A DNA stretch of 64,000 bases from positions 32,811,934 through 32,875,933 of the forward strand of contig NC_053121.1 of the NCBI RefSeq assembly GCF_010015445.1. Reading direction: 5' to 3'. The DNA is from Perca fluviatilis (taxonomy: Eukaryota; Chordata; Actinopteri; Perciformes; Percidae). This document shows, piece by piece, positions 21,001-41,589 of the stretch. The notes under the pieces were generated by a model. The model saw only the letters and a list, made by a program, of their open reading frames with translations, did no database searches and was not told where the DNA came from. The position numbers were made by a program, and so were the translations under genes. How positions within the stretch are numbered: position 1 is the first letter of the stretch; every line of letters begins with the position of its first letter.

Positions 21001-23495
21001 ACATCACTGTAAACTGCACTAAGAAGCTTCTGTGACTTACTACTTCAGCTCGTGCGAAGATGATGGGCAGGCCGAAGGCTGAGATGACGATGCCCGTCGT
21101 GAGGAAGATGGCCAGCTCTTTGCAGGCGTTACTGGCAGAGTCTGTGTCATCGACCACCCGCCGCGAGATGCAGTAAGGGATGGGAGAGAGGATGTAGAAG
21201 AAGAGGAGGAACAAAGGCCAGTATTTGCTGCAAAGAGAGAGAGATGGTAAAAGAGAGAGATAAATACTGACATCAAGTGATGCAGTCAAAGTGAATTGAA
21301 GGCTTAAGGACTAAACACGGTTCAGCACTCCGTACATTAGCTTACTTCACCAGTGTATTTTATGAGGAGCTGCATTTCTACAACCTAATAACTAGTTGGT
21401 TTTTCAACCTAAACAAGTTCTCTCTTACATTTGGTTATTATAGAGTTGAACAGTTTAACTTAACAGCGTATGTAACAGTGAATTTTAAACAGTAAACCAT
21501 ACTGTCAGTAACTATAAACAACAACATAAGTACAACAAAATGTAAAAAAAAAAAGAATATACAGACAACAGATTTATCTATGATAAGCTAAAATTGGTTG
21601 ATAATATCAGTCAGACTTTACTGATTAATATCACTAATAGATTTACAGCCTTATTGCCCTACTGTACATTCTGCTGGACGGAGGCTGTGGTTTAGTATAA
21701 TGAAAATGGCTTAAATGGAAATGAGATTAAATTAAAAGAGCCAGATCTTAGGCTGTAGCTCCAGGTATCATGTTGGGACTGAGACCTTGTCAGAGTTGTT
21801 TTGAAAAGGCAAATCCACTGTATCCAACCACACTGGAGAGGTGCGGTGTGCTACAAATGCACTGCAAAAGTTGACAAAGCTCAGGGATACATTGGATTGC
21901 CACCTTTGAATTGAATCTGTATCCTTGATGTGTTGTACATTCACGCAAGTGCCCAGTAGCCCCAAAATCCCCAAGATTTCCTGTTTGACAATTGCTTTGT
22001 GGTCATTTTAAAACGCTTAAAAATGCTTTATTCCGAAAATTGTGATCCTCTGCGGTGTCAAAATCCAGTTTTAAGACCGTCATTATTTCAGCTGACATTA
22101 TGCTTACATGTTAGCCTGGTTTCAGACCTTTGAATTCAAATAGGATTCTGGTGTTTTGCCAACTGGCGGCAATTTCAGCTGGTTTGGTGAAACGGTCAAC
22201 CAATCAGAGCTTTGTTTACAAGATTAAGAATGGAGACAGTTTCTTAGCTATGTACCTAGCCACATCCATGAAAAACAGAAAAAGTGTGGATGAGACTGTT
22301 GTACATTCACTTACAAAAATAACAACCCTTATATCGCTATATTTTTTTCCCAATCATCTTGGAAAATGTTATGTCGCTGCTCTGAAAATTATGTTTGTCG
22401 TTCAAATTACCATACCACAAATAAACCTGGAGGGCATTTAATATTCCACCATAAAATACTGAACAAAATAACTTAAACGGGGAAGAACTAGGTGTCATAA
22501 TAAAACCTAACTTTACTGTTTACACTGGTGGAAATTGTCTTTGTCTCATCATGTGGCAGGTTAGTATTAAGGAGCCCCAAAGCAGGTTAATCCAGACCTG
22601 CATTCACATTTCTAAAACCCTAAACCTGTGATGGGATCACCCAATGTGCATCTGAGTGCCAAGTGTCCCTCGCACACAATGACACGCTCACATGGTGTGT
22701 GATGGTGTTACTTACTCGTACACAGGGAGGGCACATCCTAGCATGAGGAACATGAGGCCAATGGCCCCTCCAAAAGACAGGCTGATGAGAGCTACAAGAG
22801 AAACAGAGGGGAGGATATCATCATGGGGAAATATCACATAGCTTCTCGTTAATTCTGTACGTGTGTATCCCAAGACCCTCAGCAATCCCATCGTAGCAGC
22901 AGGGCCCCTGGCTACTGTACCGTTAGCTACCATGTGATGAATCAGCTGATTTCACGTGTAACAGCGAAATTTGGAATTACTATTAGGGCATCATGTTAAA
23001 CTCTGAAAGCAATACAGTCAGCGCGGTTGCTTGTTAACAGCAATTAATCCGGGATGCTCAGTTGCAAAAAGCACAGCATCTCAATCAGCGACTGTGTAAC
23101 GTTAACACAATTAACGTTAATGAAGTTAAGGTGCAGCTAACATTGGCATTATAATGGTAACTACTACGTTATTATACTATTGAAACTGAAGGGAATGGCA
23201 TTAAATACTGTATTATAATTTCACGTTACATGGCTGCAGTGTGTCAACTAACGTTGATATGCATTGAATTGTGTGCACTAAATACCGGCTGCTTCTAGCC
23301 CAGGGAAGGAAGGCTATTCAGCTAGCTAATGCTAACGACTGTATTGGCCCTGCGGATGACTGACTTCACATTACCGTTAGCTAGCTGGACGTGGCAAACG
23401 CGTCTAAATGTCTTTAGAATAAGGTTATATAAACGGAGCTGGAATTCAGAGGCTTCCTGAAGTAAACGAAATGTCTTACCTTTAATCCCAGCCAT
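18039..23495 (-). CDS. leprotl1: Leptin receptor overlapping transcript-like 1 (Leprotl1)
   Basis: Four coding exons join in phase: 23495-23480 (MAGIK), 22791-22716, 21227-21041 and 18155-18039 (stop TAA). All have GT-AG sites. The product is 131 aa, the usual length of the family. It begins [20 protein letters not shown], continues [20 protein letters not shown] and [20 protein letters not shown], and ends [11 protein letters not shown]. That wording fits LEPROTL1 rather than LEPROT, which ends in EQW. Four hydrophobic membrane segments are visible: residues about 7-27, 33-52, 68-90 and 99-121. The family (with yeast Vps55) resides in Golgi/endosome membranes and influences traffic and surface levels of receptors such as the leptin and growth-hormone receptors. 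Two TTAA MITEs occupy intron 3. It is head to head with srp72. Confidence 0.96.
18426..19128. mobile_element. TTAA-flanked MITE, AGGTCCCATG family, copy 1
   Basis: Ends AAGGTCCCATGGCATG and CATGTCATGGGACCT, inverted with few mismatches. TTAA lies at 18422-18425 and 19129-19132. The element is about 700 bp, longer than copy 2 without its nested insert, because of the 46-bp tandem array at 18869-19098. It lies in leprotl1 intron 3. TTAA targets point to piggyBac or Kolobok. Confidence 0.85.
18869..19098. repeat. 46-bp minisatellite, five copies, inside a MITE
   Basis: The unit starts GAGACTTCAGATACAGTATT and ends GGTCTATATAAAA; starts are at 18869, 18915, 18961, 19007 and 19053. The copies are nearly identical (the last has 'aaggcctat' for 'aaggtctat'). 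The sister MITE at 19610-20358 has only one unit (about 20283), so the array expanded after insertion. Confidence 0.95.
19610..20358. mobile_element. TTAA-flanked MITE, AGGTCCCATG family, copy 2, carrying a nested MITE
   Basis: Starts AGGTCCCATCCCACTTTATG after TTAA (19606-19609) and ends CATGTCATGGGACCT before TTAA (20359-20362). It is closely similar to copy 1 (18426-19128) along its length and in the same orientation. It is interrupted at 19953-20184 by a different element. It lies in leprotl1 intron 3. Confidence 0.88.
19953..20184. mobile_element. fold-back MITE nested in the AGGTCCCATG element
   Basis: The ends are perfect 21-bp inverted repeats beginning GACCTTTTTCACAGCAGACA. The inverted similarity continues with a few mismatches through GTAGGAAAAGCACAG and more weakly to the centre, so nearly the whole 232 bp folds back. 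AATA flanks both sides (19949-19952, 20185-20188); because the ends are palindromic the duplication could be read as 4 to 6 bp (up to CAATAG). The empty site is visible in copy 1 as CCTCAATAGCTACAGA. Confidence 0.88.
20366..21030. other. leprotl1 intron 3, no recognised feature
   Basis: AT-rich intron sequence between the nested MITE and exon 3. No ORF, repeat family or RNA gene recognised. Confidence 0.4.
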
Positions 23496-24010
23496 TTCTC
23501 CTGGACAAAAGCTCGACACACAGCCCTGACGAATGACAACAGTACCCCCCTCTTCGGATGTCGAGTTCGACCGAGTCCGAACGAACCTCCAACCCTGCCT
23601 GTCGTGCTGCCTTCCTGTGCTACTAGAAAAGTCGGAATTATGGATGGACGGACGGATGGATGGATGGATGGTAGGGCTGCTTGATAATGGAAAAAGAAAT
23701 CACAATTATTTTGGTCAATATTGAAACCTCGACTATTTAACTTGATTGCTTATTGACTTTTGGAAAGATGTTGCATTTATTGAACTTAAAATACAGTGAA
23801 ACAGTTAAACAAATCATCAGTGAAAAAACATTGATCTGTGAAATTTCCAGTAATACTTTTGCTGTTGAACTTTTTGAATTCCCCATCAGAACACAGACAA
23901 AATAAGAGTTTACTTGCCAAATGTAATGTGCAAAATAACTTTTTTTTCGATGAAATTGTTAGGAGCTGAAATCGAAATTGGGATCAAAATGTATTAATTA
24001 CACAGCTCTA

Positions 24011-24096
<86 letters not shown>

Positions 24097-24116
24097 AGAT
24101 AGATAGATAGATAGAT
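24011..24116. repeat. (GATA)n(GATT)n(GATA)n microsatellite
   Basis: Seven or so GATA units, about 13 GATT units, then GATA again. It lies about midway between the leprotl1 and srp72 starts and may vary between individuals. Confidence 0.95.
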
Positions 24117-24189
24117 TATATAACTTTCTTTTCTTTGAATTTTTGTCTTGCTTTCTTAAATCTTATTTAATTTTTTTCCCTTTGTATTT

Positions 24190-24253
24190 TGACTCTTGCG
24201 CTGCTGTAACAAGTGAATTCCACCAATGTGGGATCATTAAAGTTCATCTTATG
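24190..24253 (+). mobile_element. LINE 3' tail remnant (TGCTGTAACAAG...GGGATCATTAAAGTTCATCTTA)
   Basis: The words GCTGCTGTAACAAGTGAATT and GTGGGATCATTAAAGTTCAT match a common fish LINE 3' end. Other copies end near 26275 (TGGGATCAATAAAAATCGAT) and 61966 (GGGGATCAATAAAGGTTTAT). Confidence 0.6.
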
Positions 24254-24543
24254 TGCTCAAAAAATTATCCACTAACTGCTGCAGCACCTTCCTACTGCGT
24301 ACTATGGGAAGCCGAACTTTATGGGTTGGTTGTGAAGGCATCATTTGCGAGCTTCACTGCTAAGTGAGAAACCTTACAGCTAACATCTCCAAAATATCTA
24401 CTTTTCATTCACATTGACACACGTTGTGGTTTATCACTAATCTTTGTTTTGTGTATTTTATTTTAAAATTAATAAATACAAATCTTGTTGACCCGGTAGT
24501 GTAAACATTCTGCTTCCGCCGACTCTGAGCCCATTCAGCGAAG

Positions 24544-36545
<12,002 letters not shown>

Positions 36546-37471
36546 TCAGAGGGAAGCAACACATCAGGCAGAGGGGCCATGGGATACTCTCTCACCAAGA
36601 GATCATACGCTTTTCTCTTTTTTTATGTTTCAAGTTAAATTGAACTTTTTGTTCTGGCCATTCATTTAAATGTGTGAAACCAAAAGCTCCCCTTTGCTCT
36701 TCTATGTCATTAATTTGTGGTGTTAAAAATACAGAAGAGAGTTTAAAGGACAGTTCCACTGAAATTAACTTTTTGTAGCACTGCAAAAGCAGATTGTTTC
36801 TTAAAATGTTTGTTTTAACTTTCTTTTTACGTGGACCTTCTGAGGTCACAGTGAAATGAAGAAAATAACGAGTTATTTTTTCTTTAAATGGTCAGATGAA
36901 TGGGAAATGCTTTTTCACTGGTGCTCTTTTTTTTTATCAATGTCCTCCTGTATTTTACTCCTGTAATGTCAGGTTTTCACAAAGACGCTGCATTCAGAAA
37001 CCTCTTCAAATGTCTCTAAAATATGAAAATAGATTTGTTTGGTAGATCCAGCAAACTTTTATTCCATGAAGTTTCAACTAAATCATTAAAATCATGTCCC
37101 TACTGACTTCAAGACCTCACAGTTTCATTTACTTCTGTGCCATGTTGTTTTTGTTTTGTTTTTCCTTAATATTGTTAATCATGCAGTTAGGAAAACAAAC
37201 TACTTTTGCAAAGTAACTCAAAGTTAAATTTTGGGAGAACTGTCCTTAATATTTCTTGGGTTGGAGTATTAGGATATACATACTCTGGCTATTTGCTTTC
37301 CTTTAAACTGTCTCTTTACTTTCAATCAGCTGCCAAGATGCGATGTTAAAGAATATTTATTTTTGAATCCCTGTGTTGGTCTAAATTCAAGCAAATAATT
37401 TAAATTCTTACATTTAATTCTGTCCGATGCATGTTTTAAGACCAAACAGGTGTCCCCTTTTGTTAAGTCTT

Positions 37472-37477
37472 AATAAA
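37472..37477 (+). terminator. polyadenylation signal AATAAA, likely for srp72
   Basis: AATAAA about 930 bp after the srp72 stop, followed by GT/TG-containing sequence. It is the first canonical signal I found downstream of 36545. Confidence 0.5.
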
Positions 37478-37499
37478 ACTCTCAATGACACATGGTCCC

Positions 37500-38330
37500 T
37501 GTGTTTCCATTTAACTAGATGGCTACTACTCTACTACTTGAACTTTTTTTTAAAGGTTGCATTTGCATTCAATTTGCAGTTAATATTTCATTTAGGTAGA
37601 AGGGAAAGCTGGCAAGTGGAGCCCCCTGGGGGTATATGTAATAAATTGATTGAAAACGTGCACATGATTTCCACATCAGTTAAAATGAACCTTTTAAAAA
37701 AAAAAAAAAATAGAACCGAATATGAATCTGCCCTTCAGAAATGAAAGCAGGTAAACATAATTTTGTTAAAGAAATCTTATAAACCAGCTCGAGAAAATGC
37801 TAACAAGGAACAGGAAACACTATGCTACACGTGCATATACTGACAAAAAGCCAATTTTGATGAATTCACAAGTTGTAGAACTAAACTAAGATCCTAAATC
37901 CACAACAATGAATTAGGTTGTTCTAATTCAGTGGCGCTCAATATAGGCAAATAATAGAATGAGACATAAAAAAACGTATTTCTCATTATCTTGAGAAATA
38001 CGTGGCTATCTTTTTTTTTAACCTCTTTAATCGCTATATTCTAATCTATAAAGAAAGACTCTCACTGTCTTTGGTAGATGTGATTAAGGTGACGCTTTTC
38101 CCCAGCCATATAAATGTTAGGTCTATGATATATTTTATTTTAGGAGCTATGCGGTAAAAAGGTAAACATATAGGTTATGTAGATAACTTTGGGGGATTAT
38201 AATTATTGTTATCAAATTAATCCTAACCAATAGAGATATATTAACTTTACTCCAGGCATGTAAAGGGACTAAATTGTCCTAATCTCGTGTGTAAATGTAG
38301 CACCCAGGTACGCCACACCTGATGGTTAAT
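37500..38330. other. intergenic, srp72 to snapc1-like
   Basis: AT-rich sequence with an A run at 37697-37710. No ORF, repeat family or RNA gene was recognised. Confidence 0.4.
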
Positions 38331-38337
38331 CGCCATG

Positions 38338-38384
38338 ATTGGCTCCTTCCACTCGTGGGCGTAGTTCTCCGGTAATTAGCCAAT
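38338..38384 (+). promoter_or_regulatory. two CCAAT boxes upstream of the snapc1-like gene
   Basis: ATTGG (inverted CCAAT) at 38338-38342 and CCAAT at 38380-38384, 82 to 128 bp before the ATG. The surrounding sequence is GC-richer than its neighbours. Paired CCAAT boxes at this distance are common in housekeeping promoters. Confidence 0.45.
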
Positions 38385-38465
38385 GGCGAGCCTCACCTGC
38401 CTTGAATCCGTTCAGAGCCCCTTCAGAGTTTCAGTAATATCTGAGGTTATTGTTTTGCGCGCAGG

Positions 38466-39599
38466 ATGCCTCGTAAGCCGCCGGTTTACTCGGATTACTT
38501 CTACGATCCTCTGACAGAAGACGTGGAGCAACTGCTGGCTCGTTTCCAGCACACTGACTCCGTCAGGTACGAGTTGTTCTCAGCCATTTGGAGGGAGATG
38601 GGCTTCTCGGATGTCTTCAGAGGCATCCCCAGTGTGGCTGAACTGAAGAGATTCTGCAGAGTAGCGCTGGCCACAGCCGTCAAGTACTTCCTGCCTCCAT
38701 ACAGCTACCAGATTCGAGTGGGAGGCTTGTATTTGATGTTTGGTTTGTACCACACACAACTTGCCATCCCACCGGTGAATATTAGACTCGCTCTGAGGGA
38801 CTGGGATCCAATCCAGAAGTTTCTCAAGGACTCAATGAATTTTGGGCATCAAGATGTTGTTTACATCTACAAAAAGCTTGTTGCAGCCAAAGCCATACAC
38901 TACACGGCCATGCCACACTTTCTCAGCTTCCAAAAGCAGATGAAACCAAAGAGGGATGCCGTGTGTACAGAGTTTCTTGGGAGGAGCACAGCCGTCCAGG
39001 AGCTCTTCTCTGCCGACATCCTGGATGAGATGTCCAACATCCAGAGCCACTACGAGCAGCTGAAGGAGGCCACGGTGGAGGTCAGCTGCCAGGCCACCAT
39101 GACCCATCGAAACTTTTCCGTCCAACTGAAAGACGGCATGTCAGAGTTCATCACTTGGCAGAAGAAGACTTTCTCACAGGAGAACAAAGGCAAGAAGTCT
39201 GTTGTTGATTGTGATGGTGATGAAGATGATGACGATGATGATGATGATGATGATGATGATGAGGTGGAGAAGCACGCTGAGGCCGAGAGCAGCAGCAGCA
39301 GGGCCAGGCTCCTGTCCTCCATCAAGCAGAAGAGCTACAGCAACTTCCAAGAGGCGTCCAAGTCCAGGAGGCATCGACAGGCCGAGACAGTGGAGTCCTC
39401 CAGCTCCGGGGCAGATCAGGTCCAGGAAACTGGGGCTCGGCAGCGAAAGAGGCCTCCCTCACTGCGGGCTCGGACCCAGAAGAGTCTCGGGGTGACGCGG
39501 GATGACAGCAGGCTCCAGACCTGGCTCCTGACTGCTCCTAAGAAGCAGGAGAGGGTGCCGGTGAAGAGGACCAACCAGGCAGCACCTTTCAAACCATGA
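38466..39599 (+). CDS. snapc1: SNAPC1-like snRNA-activating protein complex subunit, intronless
   Basis: One unbroken 377-codon frame. The N-terminal region is a clear SNAP43 (SNAPC1) match: DVEQLLARFQHTDSVRYELF, then YFLPPYSYQIRVGGLYLMFG with YHTQL following, ALRDWDPIQKF and AIHYTAMPHFLSF. The C-terminal half is low-complexity: an Asp run at residues about 252-267, a Ser run, and EASKSRRHRQAETVESSSSG, which resembles the Lys/Arg-rich tail of human SNAPC1 (368 aa). SNAPC1 with SNAPC3 and SNAPC4 binds the PSE of snRNA promoters used by RNA polymerases II and III, in the nucleus. The human gene has many introns while this one has none, so it looks like a retained retrocopy or a paralogue that lost its introns. 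The frame is open and the conserved blocks are intact, so it is probably functional. The paralogue letter (a/b) cannot be assigned. Confidence 0.92.
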   Translation: MPRKPPVYSDYFYDPLTEDVEQLLARFQHTDSVRYELFSAIWREMGFSDVFRGIPSVAELKRFCRVALATAVKYFLPPYSYQIRVGGLYLMFGLYHTQLAIPPVNIRLALRDWDPIQKFLKDSMNFGHQDVVYIYKKLVAAKAIHYTAMPHFLSFQKQMKPKRDAVCTEFLGRSTAVQELFSADILDEMSNIQSHYEQLKEATVEVSCQATMTHRNFSVQLKDGMSEFITWQKKTFSQENKGKKSVVDCDGDEDDDDDDDDDDDDEVEKHAEAESSSSRARLLSSIKQKSYSNFQEASKSRRHRQAETVESSSSGADQVQETGARQRKRPPSLRARTQKSLGVTRDDSRLQTWLLTAPKKQERVPVKRTNQAAPFKP

Positions 39600-39672
39600 T
39601 GGGAAGGGAGGAAGGAGGGCTTTCACATACACAAAGAGGTTCTTGCCTTTTTATTTTTGTTCATCCAGGTTA

Positions 39673-39678
39673 AATAAA
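39673..39678 (+). terminator. polyadenylation signal AATAAA of the snapc1-like gene
   Basis: AATAAA 74 bp after the stop codon, followed by GTTCATTCATTTGGGGGAAA. The short spacing fits a compact 3'UTR. Confidence 0.7.
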
Positions 39679-40099
39679 GTTCATTCATTTGGGGGAAAAA
39701 AACATTTGATTTAAGTTGATTTTCACTCATTATGCATCTGTTGTTTAACTGGAATCCTTTCATTTGTTAATAAATGTATTTCATGATTGCCTCACCATCG
39801 TGTTTTACTCCTGACTTCAACATTGCAGGTTTGAGGAAAGGTTTGACTTCACAATCTGGACTGTCTTGTCTTTTTTTGTCAGGACACTCAACTGTTTATT
39901 TCAAACCTTTGCAGGGATCTGTCGTCTGCACAGAAAACCCCAACCAACAACCAAATCTGTTTATGGTAGGCCTACATGTGTTTTGTTACCATTTTAATTA
40001 TGTCCTTGCCATGATGTTAATTCATGGATGTACAGTTTCAGAATCCCATGAGTAATACTGAAAAGGATGCTATGCGTATTCTTTAACCACTGGTTAAAA

Positions 40100-40535
40100 T
40101 CAGTTGTGGAGAAAGTATTCAGAGCCCGTATTCACTGTATTGGCAGCAAAATGTAGCATACTTAAGCATCAACAGCAAGTGAAAGTACTCAAGGAAAGAG
40201 TTTCCTACACTAGAATTGTGAATTTTCTTTTATGAAATGCTTAAAACAACTTCATTGGCATTACAAACAGGATGGAATATTCTTACAGCATTGGCAGATT
40301 GTGTCTTTTTTTTTATTTATTTTTTAACAAAAGATAATACTAAAATTACTCAAGTTGACTTTGTGCACTGAAAATTGCATCATGTTAAATCTTAGTATGC
40401 AAAATAACTAGTATCTTCAGTTGTCAAGAATAAAGTAGCAGACAAATTAAACACTCAAGTAAAGTAGAAGTACCTCAGTTCTGTACTGTACAGTACTTGA
40501 GGGACATTCTACCAGAAAGGTACATTTCCACTTCT
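40100..40535. repeat. dispersed AAGTACTTT-family repeat, inverted copy
   Basis: GGAGAAAGTATTCAGAGCCC near 40108 is the inverse of the family end AAGTAAAGGATCTGAATACT. It continues with AAGTGAAAGTACTCAAG and ends near AGTAAAGTAGAAGTACCTCA. Related to 12940-13380 and 61310-61720. Limits approximate. Confidence 0.5.
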
Positions 40536-41032
40536 AAAAATCTTTGATGTAAAAAAGTTTTTTTTTAAAATCTGAACATTAAGCCATATGAAGGACATGT
40601 TAAACTATGAGAAACACATATCGTGCCATCTCAGCATGTTTTTATGCCTGAATAAAAAACATTTAAACAGCATTTCACCCCCTATAATGTCAGGCCCTGT
40701 CACGGACAAATCTCTAAATGTCAGAAAGGTTTCCTAATGACTTTCTTTGATAGAAATAGCATTTTCTTATTGATCACATGTCCCTGATTGTATCTGGCAT
40801 GATTTTGTAACTCCTATAATAAATACAAGTGACTTTTGGTTAATTGTATAGATGGTAAGCACAGAATAACCGCTAGCTACTCATAAGATTGTAAAAAAAT
40901 CTTCCTTTACATCCCAGATTTTTACAAATATGCAATAGTGGATATATACCCCCGCCTTTGTGTACACATTTAAAGAGATTAATTCATGAATAATTTCTTA
41001 AATAGTCAATTTTTATATCATAATGTGATGTG

Positions 41033-41095
41033 TGACAGGACTGACCGTGACGTGACAGGACTGACTGTGACGTGACAGGACTGACTTGACAGGAT
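41033..41095. repeat. short tandem repeat, about 22 bp x 3
   Basis: The unit GTGACAGGACTGACYGTGAC recurs three times with small changes; the last copy is shortened to GACTTGACAGGA. Confidence 0.8.
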
Positions 41096-41419
41096 TTTCT
41101 TGATGCAGGAAAATTTATTCCTATTTGAAATTATTATTATTTTATTGTTAATGTTATGAGACTAATATGGTCATGTTCAGCCAATATAACATAATATAAT
41201 ATGAAACCTAATTTATTAAAACATGACCAACAACTGATAGTCGAAACATCTTTTTTAATTTAATAACTGATATAGTCCAAACATTTTAATTCAATAAGAA
41301 TATTCAATATAACAACTTTCATTTAGAAATGATTTAACAATTTCTTTAAAATTCATCGAAATTTCCTTTAACAGTTCATTTAACAATTCACTGAAATTTC
41401 ATTTAACATTAATTTCATA

Positions 41420-41424
<5 letters not shown>

Positions 41425-41455
<31 letters not shown>
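41425..41455. repeat. (CA)n microsatellite
   Basis: About 30 bp of CA; a second tract follows at 41522-41587. Confidence 0.9.
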
Positions 41456-41458
<3 letters not shown>

Positions 41459-41521
41459 TGATAACAATGAACAATTAGAATTCCATAAATGTATTACATA
41501 AAAACAAAAACATGTTATGTT

Positions 41522-41587
<66 letters not shown>
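41522..41587. repeat. (CA)n microsatellite abutting the transposon-protein stop codon
   Basis: About 65 bp of CA ending only 3 bp from the inferred stop codon (41590-41592, minus) of the DDE-like frame. Confidence 0.9.
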
Positions 41588-41588
<1 letters not shown>

Positions 41589-41589
41589 T

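Larger units (their letters stand above)
23496..24543. promoter_or_regulatory. divergent promoter region between leprotl1 and srp72
   Basis: The start codons of leprotl1 (23495, minus) and srp72 (24544, plus) face away from each other, 1,048 bp apart. CpG-containing sequence sits at both edges: TCGAGTTCGACCGAGTCCGA near 23562 and CTTCCGCCGACTCTGAGCC near 24513. The middle holds a LINE-like tail and a GATA/GATT tract, so this is two promoters rather than one compact bidirectional core. No TATA box is evident near either start. Confidence 0.5.

Noticed and set aside
39050..39495. Frames antisense to or overlapping the SNAPC1-like gene (poly-S, poly-I, poly-M)
   Set aside because: Shadows of the GAT/AGC repeats in the real coding frame.
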